A stretch of 64,000 nucleotides of DNA. Origin: Tersicoccus mangrovi (GTDB taxonomy: Bacteria; Actinomycetota; Actinomycetes; Actinomycetales; Micrococcaceae). The stretch lies in NCBI RefSeq assembly GCF_036881825.1, contig NZ_JBAJMW010000011.1, forward strand, positions 1 through 64,000. Direction: 5' to 3'. Shown here in pieces: positions 1 through 9,158 of the stretch. A program made the position numbers and the translations under genes. The notes under the pieces were generated by a model. That model had not been told where the DNA came from, ran no database searches, and saw nothing but the letters and a program-made list of their open reading frames with translations. Position 1 is the stretch's first letter. Every line of letters begins with the position of its first letter.

Positions 1-446
1 TTCGGCCGGGCCCTGGCCTGGTCGGCCCAGAACTGGGCCAGAACGGCACTGTAGTAGGTGTCGTCGTTGCCCCACCGACCGTCCCGGGCGATCAGACTGT
101 ACCGGCCGAGCTCGCGGAAGACCGTGGACCGGTGCACCCCCAGACCGGCAGCGATCCGGTCCGGAGAATGCTGCTGCGCGACGCCGATCTCGATCCGGAC
201 CCGCTCGGCCAGCTGCAGCCTTCTCCCGTGGCCCGAGGAGGTGCCGCAACCCTTCGCCGTCGGCGGCAGCACCACCGAGGACGGCGCGTCTGCATGATGT
301 CGTCCCGATCGCAGCATGACGCCAGCCTGACCCAACCACCTCGACAGAATCGTCCGGCTGACCCCTGCGGCCGACGCCGCCACCATCGTCGTCGTCCCCG
401 CCAACACATCCCCAATGACCCGCGCACGAAACGAAGCAGGCAACAT
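1..446 (-). CDS. IS30-family transposase, N-terminal part (runs off left edge)
   Basis: The reverse strand reads open from an ATG at 446 to the window edge, giving at least 148 residues. An N-terminal helical region with a motif like VSRTILSRWLGQ is followed by RLQLAERVRIEIG and a second helix-turn-helix, RIAAGLGVHRSTVFREL. That order matches the N-terminal DNA-binding part of IS30-type transposases, which cut and join element ends. The DDE catalytic domain lies outside the window. A purine-rich GAAGAGGGG precedes the ATG. Whether the full element is intact cannot be told. The element end should lie within about 447-540, but no inverted repeat can be defined from one end only. Confidence 0.7.
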   Translation of the reverse strand, partial: MLPASFRARVIGDVLAGTTTMVAASAAGVSRTILSRWLGQAGVMLRSGRHHADAPSSVVLPPTAKGCGTSSGHGRRLQLAERVRIEIGVAQQHSPDRIAAGLGVHRSTVFRELGRYSLIARDGRWGNDDTYYSAVLAQFWADQARARP

Positions 447-553
447 CAGCAAACCCCTCTTCAGGAGTCGCACTCACCACCTGAAACGGCCGCCCGATCC
501 GGAGCGGAAACCGACATCTATTGACCAGTCGGCGAGGGAGTGGGACGGGAGGA
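447..553. other. Probable outer end of the IS30-type element
   Basis: This 107-bp stretch lies between the transposase start and the end of the next gene. It should hold the terminal inverted repeat and the insertion junction. The matching end is outside the window, so the exact boundary and target duplication cannot be assigned. Confidence 0.3.
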
Positions 554-1201
554 TCACATGTCGCGGTAGCGCTTCGCGTTGCCGAGCGCGGTGCGCAGGC
601 CGTCGGCGTCGTACCGGTCGACGTACGCCTCCGTGTCGCGCTGGTAGCGCCAGCCCTCGGCGAGCGGCCCCGCGTCGACGACGTCGAACCCGAGGTCGTT
701 GATCAGCATGGCCACCTGCTGCTTGGCGGCCGCGTCGTCCCCGGCGATCGCGAGCGCCCGGCGGCCCGCCGTGCCCTCCGGCTCGCCCTGCGACGCGAGG
801 TCCTTGAAGTGGATGTGGTTGAACGCCTTGACGACGTGCGACTCCGGCAGGTGCTCCTGCAGCAGCTCGCTCGTCGTGGTCTCCTCGGCGTCGAGTTCCG
901 GCATCTGCCCGTCGCGCTGCGGGTAGTAGTTGTTGGTGTCGATGACGATCTTGCCGGCCAGCGTGCCGACCGGGACGTCCCGGTACGCGCTCAGCGGGAT
1001 CGTGACGACGGCGATGTCCGCCAGGCGGGCCGCCTCGTCCGCCCGCTCGGCCCGGGCGTGCGGCCCGAGCTCGGCCACCAGGGACTCGAGGGTCTCCGGT
1101 CCGCGCGAGTTGCTCATCACGACGTCGTAGCCGTGATCGACCGCCAGCTTCGCCAGGGTCGAGCCGATGTTGCCGCTTCCGATGAATCCGATCGTGGTCA
1201 T
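554..1201 (-). CDS. NADPH-dependent F420 reductase-like NAD(P)-binding oxidoreductase
   Basis: The 215-residue product opens with the dinucleotide fold motif GFIGSGNIGS right after the start. It continues with DTNNYYPQRDG and VVKAFNHIHFKDL, which are typical of the small F420H2:NADP oxidoreductase-like family (COG2085). Family members transfer hydride between NADP and a cofactor or small substrate in the cytosol; the true substrate here is unknown. The ATG at 1201 is preferred over an in-frame ATG five codons upstream because the Rossmann motif begins immediately after it. The gene stands alone, on the same strand as the next SDR gene but separated from it by 135 bp. Confidence 0.8.
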   Translation of the reverse strand: MTTIGFIGSGNIGSTLAKLAVDHGYDVVMSNSRGPETLESLVAELGPHARAERADEAARLADIAVVTIPLSAYRDVPVGTLAGKIVIDTNNYYPQRDGQMPELDAEETTTSELLQEHLPESHVVKAFNHIHFKDLASQGEPEGTAGRRALAIAGDDAAAKQQVAMLINDLGFDVVDAGPLAEGWRYQRDTEAYVDRYDADGLRTALGNAKRYRDM

Positions 1202-1336
1202 GATGGCGGCAACCACGCCCCCGGCTCACCCATTCCCGGGCGGCCCCTTCACCGGCTTGCGGACATGTGCTGCATCGGGAGCCGATCCGCCCGTGGATGG
1301 AGCGAGAGTCCGCGAGCCGGCGGGGAGGGAGCAGCG

Positions 1337-2179
1337 TCAGGCGCCGGTGCGGAGCAGCTGCTCGAGCGTCATCGGGGCGGTGCCGGTGACGCGTTCGACG
1401 TCGTCGGTGACCGCTGCGAGCACCCCGGAGGCGATCGAGGTGTAGGTCGAGATCCACGCCGCCACCTGCCAGTCCGGCGCCCCGTACACGGCGCGGGACT
1501 CGTGCGCCTCGGCGAGGGTCTCGTCGAGATACCGGAACGGTTCCCCGCGGACCTCCGTGAGGGTCGCCGCGATCTCCTCGAGCGTCAGCGACTGCGGCCC
1601 CGTGAGCGTGTAGGTGATGTTCCGGTGCGTGACCGCGTCCTGCAGCACGGCGACGGCGACGCGGGCGACGTCGGCGCGCGCCACGGCGGCGACCTGCCCG
1701 TCGCCGGCCGGCCCGCGGATCACCCGGTCCTGCCCGGCGAAGAGCTCGAACATGTCGAGGTAGAAGCTGTCGCGCAGGAGGGTGAAGGACAGACCGGACT
1801 CCCGGAGGATCTCCTCGGTGGCCCAGTGGTCCCGCCCGAGGGTGAAGGTGGCGTCGTCGGAGGCGGCCGCGAAGGACGTGTAGACGATCTGCTCCACGTT
1901 GGCGCGGACGGCCGCGTCGATGAAGCAGCGGTGCTGCTCGACACGGTCCTCGCTCTCCCCGGCGGAGACCATGAAGAGGACGTCGGTGCCGCGCAGGGCG
2001 GCGACGGCGGCGTCGTGGTCCGCGTACTCGGCGACCCGGACGTCGGAACCGGGCAGCTCGGGGGCACGAGAAGCGTCGCGCACGATCAGCCGCGGGGCGA
2101 CGCCGTCGGCGGCCAGGGCACGGGCGACGCGACCACCCACCTCGCCCGTGGATCCAGTGACGGTCAGGGTTCTGGTCAT
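1337..2179 (-). CDS. NmrA-like NAD(P)H-binding SDR oxidoreductase
   Basis: The product has 280 residues and begins MTRTLTVTGSTGEVGGRV, an atypical-SDR glycine motif. Later segments YTSFAAASDD and LTLEEIAATLTEVRGEP fit the NmrA/QOR2-like group, which acts as NAD(P)-dependent quinone reductase or redox sensor. The ATG at 2179 is chosen because GAGGAAGGA lies about 5 nt upstream. An in-frame ATG 12 codons upstream has no such site. The catalytic Tyr-Lys pair of classical SDRs is not evident, as is usual for NmrA-like proteins. Function beyond the family is not assigned. Confidence 0.8.
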   Translation of the reverse strand: MTRTLTVTGSTGEVGGRVARALAADGVAPRLIVRDASRAPELPGSDVRVAEYADHDAAVAALRGTDVLFMVSAGESEDRVEQHRCFIDAAVRANVEQIVYTSFAAASDDATFTLGRDHWATEEILRESGLSFTLLRDSFYLDMFELFAGQDRVIRGPAGDGQVAAVARADVARVAVAVLQDAVTHRNITYTLTGPQSLTLEEIAATLTEVRGEPFRYLDETLAEAHESRAVYGAPDWQVAAWISTYTSIASGVLAAVTDDVERVTGTAPMTLEQLLRTGA

Positions 2180-2293
2180 GCCGTCCTTCCTCTCATCCCG
2201 CCGCCGACTCGTCAATAGGTGGTCCGCCGAGGCCGCGAGCCGCCGGGCTGGGACCTCGATCGACGAGCCGACGCGTCGGGGAGGACGGGAGCG

Positions 2294-5200
2294 TCAGAGA
2301 AGGCGGTCGGTCAGGTGGTCCGGCGTGCCGAACCGGTGCGCGGTGATGCTGACCGCCTGCTCGTGCAGGAACGGCAGCAGCTCGATGCGCCCGGCCTCGG
2401 TGACGTCACCGGCGTACACGGCGATGTCCGGCCGGGGTCCGACGGCGGCGTCCAGTTGCGCCCTCGCCGACCGGCCCGCCGAGCCGGTCGCGTCGGACGT
2501 GCCGGAGGCGCCGATCGCGTCGGACGTCCCGGTCGCGCCGATCAGTCGGATGCGGCCGCCCGGCAGACCCGCGGCACGGTGCGCGAACTGCGCGTCGGAC
2601 TCGACGACGGCGTCGACGTGCGCGGACGCGAGCACGGAGCGGATCTCCGCCGGCAGCCGCGAGGGCGTCGAGACGCTGAACCGGGACCCGGCCCGCAGCC
2701 CGGCGGCGGCGACCCGGGCGAGGTCCGCGACGTCACCGTCCTCGGCCAGCCGCACCCGCACGGGGACGGGCAGGTAGCGCAGGACGTTCCGCTCGGCCTG
2801 CAGTCCCGAGACGTCCCGGGCCAGCCCGAACTCGTGCTCCCAGGCCACCTGGTCGGACGCGACGGCACGGTCGAGGAAGCCGCCGTCGGATGCAGAAGCC
2901 GCCGCGACCAGCGCGGTGACCGCCGGCAGCAGCACGCCCGCCGGCGTCGCCGTCGCCCGCGTCCGCCGCCACGAGCCGAGGCCCATCAGGTAGCTCGGTC
3001 CGCCGGCCTTGGTGCCCGGTCCCACCGCCGACCGCTTCCAGCCGCCGAAGGGCTGCCGCCTCACGATCGCGCCGGTGATGCCGCGGTTGACATACACGTT
3101 GCCGGCCTCGACGTGCTCGAGCCAGTGGCCGATCTCCTCGGGGTCGAGGGAGTGCAGGCCGGCGGTCAGGCCGTAGGCGACGCCGTTCTGCAGGGCCAGC
3201 GCCTCGGCGAGCGTGTCGGCGGTCATCACGCCGAGCACCGGGCCGAAGTACTCGGTCTGGTGGAACGGGGAGCCGGCCTTGACGTTCATCCGCACGCCCG
3301 GGGACCAGAGCCGGCCGGAATCGTCGAGCTGCCGCGGCTGCACCAGCCAGTGCTCCCCGCGCTCCAGGGTCGTCAGGGCGTGCGCCAGTTTGCCGCCGGC
3401 CGGTTCGATGATCGGTCCCATCTGGGTGCGCGGGTCCTGCGGCCACCCGACCGTCAGGGAGCGGACTCCGTCCTCCAGCTGGCGCAGGAACCGCGCCGAC
3501 CGACGCACCGGGCCGACGAGGATGACCAGCGACGCCGCCGAGCACTTCTGCCCGGCGTGCCCGAAGGCCGACGCGATGACGTCCCGCACGGCGAGGTCGA
3601 GGTCTGCGCTGCCGGTGACGACGATGGCGTTCTTGCCGCTGGTCTCGGCGAGCAGCGGCAGGTCCGGCCGGAACGAGCGGAACAGCTCCGCCGTCTCGTA
3701 CGAGCCGGTGAGGATGACGCGGTCGACGGCGGCGTGCGCCACCAGCTCCCGGCCGAGCTCATCCTCGCCGACCTGCACGAAGCGCAGCACGTCCCGCGGC
3801 ACCCCGGCGTCCCAGAGCGCCTGGGCGAGAACGGCGCCGCAACGGGACGCGGGCCCGGCGGGCTTGAGCACGACGGCGCTGCCGGCGGCGAGCGCGGCGA
3901 GCGTGGACCCGGCCGGGATGGCCACGGGGAAGTTCCACGGCGGGGTGACCAGCGTCAGCCGGGCGGGCACGAACGCGGCGCCGTCGACGGCGTCCAGGGC
4001 TTGGGCCTGCTCGGCGTAGTAATGGGCGAAGTCGGTGGCCTCGCTGACCTCGGGGTCGGCCTGGTCGATGGTCTTGCCGGCCTCGGAAGCCATCACCTCG
4101 ATCAGGTCGAAGCGGCGGGCGGCGAGCATCTGCCCGGCCCGGTGCAGGATCTCGGCCCGCTCGGCGCCGGACCGGGCACCCCACGCGGCACCGGCCTCGG
4201 CGGCCGAGCGCAGCACGGCGTCCAGCTCGCCGGTGTCGTCGATCCGGGACGCCTCGAGCAGGTCGATCCCGGCGCGGGAGTCGCGGGCGCGCTCGAGCAC
4301 CAGCCGGCCCCAGTCCCGGTTGGCGGGCAGGGACGCGTCCGTGTCGGCGGTGTTCGCGAACCGGTCCGGCAGCGGGGCGTCGAGCGGGCGTTCGGTGTTC
4401 CGGTCCTGGGTCCGGGCCGGTGCGGGGACGACGCCGTCGAGCGTGGCGAGATCCTCGAGGGACGCGAGGAAGCGCACCCGCTCGCGCTCGAACAGGGCGG
4501 GCTCGTCGGCGAGGTCCATGACGGCGGACATGAAGTTGTCCGGGCTCGCGCCCTCCTCCAGCCGGCGCACCAGATAGGCGATGGCGACGTCGAACTCGTC
4601 GGGGTGCACCACCGGCGTGTAGAGCAGCAGCTGCCCGACCGTCCGGCGCACCGCGGCGGCCTGCGCCTGCGCCATGCCGAGCAGCATCTCGACGTCGATC
4701 CCGTCCTGCACCCCGCGGGAGGTGGCCAGCAGCCAGGCGAAGGCGACGTCGAACAGGTTGTGCCCGGCGACGCCGATCCGCACCGCCGCCAGGTTCTCCG
4801 GGGTGAGCGTCCGGACGAGGATGGCCTTGTAGTTCGCGTCGGTGGCCTGCTTGGTGGGCCAGGTGGCCGCGGGCCAGTCGTGCAGGTCCGCCTCGACGTG
4901 CTCCATCGGCAGGTTGGCGCCTTTGACGACGCGGATCTTGATCGGCGCGCCCCCGGCGGCCACCCGCTCCTTCGCCCAGCCGGTCAGCTCGTCGATGGTG
5001 GCGATCGCGTCCGGCAGGTAGGCCTGGATGACGATGCCCGCGGTCAGGTCGGCGAACTCCGGCTGGTCGAGGATGGCGCGGAACACCGCGACGGTCAGCC
5101 GCAGGTCCTTGTACTCCTCCATGTCGAGGTTGATGAACTTGCGCGCCGTCGCGGCCGCCGCCTGCCGGTACAGGGGGGTGAGCTGGTCGACGATGTCGCC

Positions 5201-5815
5201 GACGGCCTCGTCGAAGGCCCACAGCGGGGTGGGGGAGACGGTCGAGGAGACCTTGATGGACACGTAGTCCACGTCGTCCCGGGCGAGCAGCTTGGCGGTG
5301 CCCTCCAGCCGGCGTCCGGCCTCGGCGGTGCCGAGCACGGCCTCGCCGAGCAGGTTGATGTTCAGCCGGTTCCCGCCGGCGGCGATCCGCGCCAGGGCCG
5401 GCCCGAGCTTCTCGTCCGTCGCGTCGACCAGCAGGTGACCGACCATGCGGCGCAGCGCGGTGCGGGCGGCGGGGATGACGACGCCAGGCGCCACCGGGCC
5501 GAGCGCGCCACCGGCCCGGACCGCGGCCTTGAGGTACCAGGGCAGGAACGCGGGCACGTCCGCGGCGATCTCGGCGAGCTTGCGGGCGGCGACACCGTCG
5601 TCCTCGGGACGGATGACGCCGTCGACGAAGCCGACCGTGAACGGCAGGCCACCGGGGTCGCGCAGCACGCCGGCGAGGTTCTTCGCCGAGGCGTCGACGG
5701 GGATGGCAGCGGCCTCGGTCAGCCAGTGGCGGACGAGGGCGACGGCGTCCTCGGCCAGGGCGCGCGGGTCCTCGTGCGCCGACGGGGTCGGGCGAGTCTG
5801 GGTGGGGGTGGTCAT
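2294..5815 (-). CDS. putA: Bifunctional proline dehydrogenase / L-glutamate gamma-semialdehyde dehydrogenase
   Basis: This 1173-residue enzyme oxidises proline to pyrroline-5-carboxylate (FAD) and then to glutamate (NAD+). The proline dehydrogenase barrel spans roughly residues 140-450 (FINLDMEEYKDL, IKIRVVKGANLPME, GHNLFDVAFAWL). The aldehyde dehydrogenase spans about 520-980, with Glu724 in AETSGKN and catalytic Cys758 in GQKCSA, exactly 34 residues apart as in the family. The last ~190 residues form an extra C-terminal domain like that of long PutA proteins. There is no N-terminal ribbon-helix-helix domain, so this PutA should not repress itself. The divergent LysR gene probably does that job. 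The start at 5815 follows GAGGAAGG. Confidence 0.95.
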   Translation of the reverse strand: MTTPTQTRPTPSAHEDPRALAEDAVALVRHWLTEAAAIPVDASAKNLAGVLRDPGGLPFTVGFVDGVIRPEDDGVAARKLAEIAADVPAFLPWYLKAAVRAGGALGPVAPGVVIPAARTALRRMVGHLLVDATDEKLGPALARIAAGGNRLNINLLGEAVLGTAEAGRRLEGTAKLLARDDVDYVSIKVSSTVSPTPLWAFDEAVGDIVDQLTPLYRQAAAATARKFINLDMEEYKDLRLTVAVFRAILDQPEFADLTAGIVIQAYLPDAIATIDELTGWAKERVAAGGAPIKIRVVKGANLPMEHVEADLHDWPAATWPTKQATDANYKAILVRTLTPENLAAVRIGVAGHNLFDVAFAWLLATSRGVQDGIDVEMLLGMAQAQAAAVRRTVGQLLLYTPVVHPDEFDVAIAYLVRRLEEGASPDNFMSAVMDLADEPALFERERVRFLASLEDLATLDGVVPAPARTQDRNTERPLDAPLPDRFANTADTDASLPANRDWGRLVLERARDSRAGIDLLEASRIDDTGELDAVLRSAAEAGAAWGARSGAERAEILHRAGQMLAARRFDLIEVMASEAGKTIDQADPEVSEATDFAHYYAEQAQALDAVDGAAFVPARLTLVTPPWNFPVAIPAGSTLAALAAGSAVVLKPAGPASRCGAVLAQALWDAGVPRDVLRFVQVGEDELGRELVAHAAVDRVILTGSYETAELFRSFRPDLPLLAETSGKNAIVVTGSADLDLAVRDVIASAFGHAGQKCSAASLVILVGPVRRSARFLRQLEDGVRSLTVGWPQDPRTQMGPIIEPAGGKLAHALTTLERGEHWLVQPRQLDDSGRLWSPGVRMNVKAGSPFHQTEYFGPVLGVMTADTLAEALALQNGVAYGLTAGLHSLDPEEIGHWLEHVEAGNVYVNRGITGAIVRRQPFGGWKRSAVGPGTKAGGPSYLMGLGSWRRTRATATPAGVLLPAVTALVAAASASDGGFLDRAVASDQVAWEHEFGLARDVSGLQAERNVLRYLPVPVRVRLAEDGDVADLARVAAAGLRAGSRFSVSTPSRLPAEIRSVLASAHVDAVVESDAQFAHRAAGLPGGRIRLIGATGTSDAIGASGTSDATGSAGRSARAQLDAAVGPRPDIAVYAGDVTEAGRIELLPFLHEQAVSITAHRFGTPDHLTDRLL

Positions 5816-5844
5816 GCGGGGGCCTTCCTCGACGCGATCGGCGG

Positions 5845-5864
5845 CTCTCATTTCAGTATGAGAG
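5845..5864. promoter_or_regulatory. Palindromic operator candidate between putA and lysR
   Basis: CTCTCAT-N6-ATGAGAG is a perfect 7-bp inverted repeat centred about 40 bp upstream of the putA start and 80 bp upstream of the lysR start. It lies in the only AT-richer stretch here. The geometry suits a dimeric regulator site. The strict T-N11-A LysR core is not present, since the central pair gives T-N12-A. Confidence 0.5.
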
Positions 5865-5936
5865 CGCGATTCGTTCGGGAACAGCGATGATTGGCGAAGG
5901 TTGTTCTTCAGCTTTTCCGATGAATGGAGCGGAACG

Positions 5937-6833
5937 ATGCTGGACCTCAAACGACTGCGGCTGCTGCGGGAGCTGCAGATCCGCGGCACGATCGCCGCCG
6001 TCGCAGCGGCTGAGAGCTACAGCTCGTCCTCGGTGTCGCAGCAGCTCGCGCTGCTGGAGAAGGAGGCCGGGGTGCCGCTGCTGCGCCGCGTGGGGCGCAG
6101 GGTCGTGCTCACGGCGCAGGCCGAGGAGTTGGTCGGGTACGCCGACGAGCTGATCGCGACGATGGAGCGGGCCGAGGCCGCGCTCGCGGCCACGCGGACC
6201 GAGGTCTCGGGGACCGTGCGGGTGGCGGTGTTCCAGTCCGCGGCGTTGGCCCTGATGCCTGAGACGCTGCGCGCCCTGGCCGGGCGGTTCCCGCAGGTGC
6301 GGGTCGAGATGGTCCAGCACGAGCCGGAGTCGGCGTTGCACGAGACGTGGGCAGGGGACTTCGACGTCGTCATCGCCGAGCAGTACCCCGGCCATGCGAC
6401 CGCCCGCTACCCGGGGCTGGTGTGGCGGGAACTGATGGCGGACGCGATCCTGCTCGCCGTGCCTCATGAGTGGACCGCGGTGACGGGGCTGGCGGACACG
6501 GCGGAGGTGCCGTGGGTGATGGAACCGGCCGGGGCGGCCTGTCGGCACTGGGGCGAACAGACCTGTCGGGTCTCCGGGTTCGACCCCGACGTGCGGTTCG
6601 AGACCGCCGACCTGCAGGCGCAGATCCGTCTGGTCGAGTCCGGCAACGCCGTCGGGCTGATCCCGGACCTGGTGTGGGCCGGCCGGGAGCGGACGGTGCG
6701 CCTGATCCGGCTGCCGGGTGACCCGCGGCGCACCGTCTTCACCGCGGTCCGGGCGTCGGGGGCGGAGCGGCCGGCCGTCGTCGCCGTGCGGGAGGCGCTC
6801 GCCCGGACGGCCGCCGGCATCACGGGGGAGTGA
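5937..6833 (+). CDS. LysR-family transcriptional regulator (putative putA activator)
   Basis: The 298-residue product starts with a winged helix (RELQIRGTIAAVAAAESY, SVSQQLALLEKEAGVPLLRR), followed by a periplasmic-binding-like effector domain from about residue 90. LysR proteins bind as tetramers and respond to a small molecule. Divergent placement 121 bp from putA makes proline or P5C sensing the simplest idea (inference). The ATG at 5937 puts the helix-turn-helix at the usual distance from the N-terminus. The in-frame codon 12 codons upstream would add an unlikely extension. Confidence 0.85.
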   Translation: MLDLKRLRLLRELQIRGTIAAVAAAESYSSSSVSQQLALLEKEAGVPLLRRVGRRVVLTAQAEELVGYADELIATMERAEAALAATRTEVSGTVRVAVFQSAALALMPETLRALAGRFPQVRVEMVQHEPESALHETWAGDFDVVIAEQYPGHATARYPGLVWRELMADAILLAVPHEWTAVTGLADTAEVPWVMEPAGAACRHWGEQTCRVSGFDPDVRFETADLQAQIRLVESGNAVGLIPDLVWAGRERTVRLIRLPGDPRRTVFTAVRASGAERPAVVAVREALARTAAGITGE

Positions 6834-6877
6834 GGGGCGTCAGTGCGCTGCGGTCCGACACGAGCCGGCGGCCGCAG

Positions 6878-6953
6878 CCGGTCCCGCGACATGCCGGTCG
6901 AGCTCGGGATCGGGCGTCCTGTCCCGGTCGGCGGTGGCGTGTCGTGGGACCGG
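6878..6953. terminator. Large inverted repeat, likely bidirectional terminator; copy 1 of a dispersed palindrome
   Basis: Arms 6878-6895 and 6936-6953 match at 16 of 18 positions, and both mismatches become G-U pairs in RNA. The loop is 40 nt. It sits between the convergent ends of the lysR gene and the CPBP protease gene. A related palindrome with the same GCGTGTCGTGGGAC arm occurs at 48729-48798. Confidence 0.55.
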
Positions 6954-7074
6954 GTGCACCGGGGATGACAGCGCAGCACGACGGCGCAGGACCACGACGC
7001 AGCGCGACGTCTGAGTCGGACGGCCTCTGAACCGAGCCGTCGTTCTCCCACGCGGTGTCCATACCGGGTCGCCC

Positions 7075-8136
7075 TCAGGTGCCCAGGCCGGCGCCCTGCA
7101 GCAGCAGTGCGAGCACGATGGACGTGCCGTTGAACCACAGGTGGGTGAGCACGGCGGGCCCGAGACGGCCGAACCACAGGGTCAGCCCGGCGTTGACCAG
7201 GCCGATGCAGAAGATGGACCCGAACTGCACGAGCACCGAGCGCGGGTCGTCCAACTGGCCCAGGTGCGCACAGCCGAAGAGGACGGCGCTGACGAGAGCC
7301 GCGATGACCGACGCCCGCACGAGCGGTCGCTTGACCGTCGCCGGTCGCACGCGCAGCGGGCCGACCGGACGGGTGGACCGACCGGACCCGGCGGGGGCCG
7401 GCTGAGCACTCGCGGCGAGTTCGGGCTGCCGCCGCCACCGGCCCAGCCACACCTGGTTCTGCACGGCGCGCAGGATGAGTCCCCGGAAGAACAGCTCCTC
7501 GAGCAGCGGGGAGACGAGGCTGGCGCCGATGCCCGCGTTGACGACGAGCCAGAACGTCGAGCTGCCGGCGAGGAAGAGGTCGCCGTTGCTCTGCAGCGGC
7601 GCGGTGTTGCCGCCGGTGAGCAGCACGACGATGACGGCGACGACGACGCTGACGAGGCGCAGGCCGACGGAGGCGAGCAGCCCGATCAGCAGGTCGATCC
7701 ACCGGAACCGCAACCCGAAGTCCCGGGCCAGGCTGCCGAAACCGCGGGTGCGGGAACTGATGAGGGCGGCGCCGAGCAGGACGGCCCAGGTCAGCACGAG
7801 CGAGATGAAGACGCCGGCGCCCTCGTCCAGCGCGGCGCGGCCCACGAGGCGGACGATCACGGGCCCGAGCACGAGCCCGATCAGGATCGGCAGGACGATG
7901 AAGGCGGCCGCCGCGAGCACGACGTCGATGACGGACCACCGGGGCCGCAGCGGGTGCGTCGGCGTCAGCTGCGCGGGATTCGCCCAGCGCAGTGCGGCGG
8001 GTACGGCCGGATCCGGGCGGCCCGGCAGCGGACGTGATCCGCGGCCGGACGGCGGCACGGGGCCGACGGGCGGGGGCGGTGGCGTCCCACCCGGGCGCCA
8101 CGGGGGCACGGGCACGGGCGGTCCCGGCTGGGTCAT
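7075..8136 (-). CDS. CPBP-family intramembrane metalloprotease
   Basis: A proline-rich cytosolic N-terminus of about 70 residues is followed by several membrane helices. The family motifs are present: EELFFRG (Glu-Glu-x3-Arg), FGCAHLG with a metal-ligand His, and HLWFNG with His and Asn. CPBP proteins are related to CAAX prenyl endopeptidases and bacteriocin-processing or immunity proteins. The 353-residue start at 8136 has only a weak, distant GAAGGGA. A TAGCGT hexamer lies 5 nt before an in-frame ATG at 8226, so a longer leaderless form of 383 residues is possible. Confidence 0.8.
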   Translation of the reverse strand: MTQPGPPVPVPPWRPGGTPPPPPVGPVPPSGRGSRPLPGRPDPAVPAALRWANPAQLTPTHPLRPRWSVIDVVLAAAAFIVLPILIGLVLGPVIVRLVGRAALDEGAGVFISLVLTWAVLLGAALISSRTRGFGSLARDFGLRFRWIDLLIGLLASVGLRLVSVVVAVIVVLLTGGNTAPLQSNGDLFLAGSSTFWLVVNAGIGASLVSPLLEELFFRGLILRAVQNQVWLGRWRRQPELAASAQPAPAGSGRSTRPVGPLRVRPATVKRPLVRASVIAALVSAVLFGCAHLGQLDDPRSVLVQFGSIFCIGLVNAGLTLWFGRLGPAVLTHLWFNGTSIVLALLLQGAGLGT

Positions 8137-8327
8137 CGGTGCAGCAATCCCTTCAGGCGGCTCGCCGTGTCGGACGATCACGACGGCGAGGGACACCGGC
8201 ACCGGGAAGGCGGGTGGGGCTCGCATCCGTCACGCTAGCGCGCACCGCTGACGGAACGCTGATGACGCCGCCGCTGGCCGGGCGCGAGCGCCGCGGGTGC
8301 GAGGTGACGGCGACGTCGGGGTGACAG

Positions 8328-9005
8328 CTACATGGACGTGACGCCGCGGACCCGGTGTCCGACGGCGACGGCCTCGCCCGAGACGGCCGAGCGCGGGGAG
8401 AGCAGGAAGGCGATCAGGTCGGCGATCTGCGTCGGGCTGGACTCGCCGCCACGGCCCGGTTCCACCTCGGTGTTCGGCTCGACGTCGACCGTGCCCGGGT
8501 TGACGGTGTTGACGGCCACGCCCGTCCCGGCGCTCGCATCCGCCAGGTTCTTGGCCGCGATGATGAGGGCGGCGTTGCGCACCGACCCGGTCAGGTTCCC
8601 GGTGAGCAGGGCGTTCTGCCCGCTCACGCCGACGATCCGCCCGAAGCCGGCCTGCGTCATGGTCGGCAGGACGGCGTTGGCCACGCGCAGGAAGGTCATC
8701 GCCTTGGCGTCGATCGCCCCGATCACCTGGGCGGGATCGGCGTGACGGTCCGGGTCGAGCGTCTGGGCAGCCGGCGACGCGGCGACGACGAGGCCGTCGA
8801 GCCGCCCGTGCTCGGCGAGGACCGCGGCGATCCCGTCGGAGACGGACGCGTCGTCGGCGGCGTCGAGCGTCAGGCCGTCGTCGAGGTGCCGGGACGCCGG
8901 CACGACGGTCGCCCCCTCGGTACGCAGGGTGTCGACGACGGCGGAGCCGATCAGCCCGGTGGCACCGACGACGAGGATGACGCGATCACGCAGCTGCAGG
9001 TCCAT
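8328..9005 (-). CDS. SDR-family oxidoreductase with altered active site
   Basis: The 225-residue product has the TGxxxGxG-like motif GATGLIGSA near the N-terminus, then LDGLVVAAS and a PG segment NPGTVDV, all typical of the SDR fold. At the catalytic YxxxK position it reads GSVRNAALIIAAKNLAD. The lysine is kept, but the tyrosine appears to be replaced (by Arg or Asn). Such RNAAL variants exist among SDRs, and some may not be classical dehydrogenases. The start at 9005 puts the fold at the N-terminus. A palindrome at 9055-9068 lies about 50 bp upstream. Confidence 0.75.
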   Translation of the reverse strand: MDLQLRDRVILVVGATGLIGSAVVDTLRTEGATVVPASRHLDDGLTLDAADDASVSDGIAAVLAEHGRLDGLVVAASPAAQTLDPDRHADPAQVIGAIDAKAMTFLRVANAVLPTMTQAGFGRIVGVSGQNALLTGNLTGSVRNAALIIAAKNLADASAGTGVAVNTVNPGTVDVEPNTEVEPGRGGESSPTQIADLIAFLLSPRSAVSGEAVAVGHRVRGVTSM

Positions 9006-9054
9006 GGGCGCGACGCTAGCAGGGCCGGTGCGGACACGACGGGGTGAGTCGGTC

Positions 9055-9068
9055 ATGACAGATGTCAT
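9055..9068. promoter_or_regulatory. Palindromic operator candidate, ATGACA-N2-TGTCAT
   Basis: Perfect 6-bp arms separated by GA lie in the divergent region between the SDR gene and the ABC ATPase gene. The half-site TGACA resembles the boxes found between tetR and the epimerase gene near 31012-31056. Confidence 0.4.
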
Positions 9069-9158
9069 ACCGGATCGCTGACGGCTGTCGGGGTGGAGGC
9101 GGTGACGCCGCCGGAAACATGGGTCGTGTCATCGTTCGCCACCGATCCGGAGGTTCCC

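Noticed and set aside
2219..5890. A 1223-codon open frame antisense to putA
   Set aside because: Long antisense frames are expected in DNA with very high third-position GC. Its product is Arg/Gly/Val-rich without motifs, while the putA frame has full catalytic residues.
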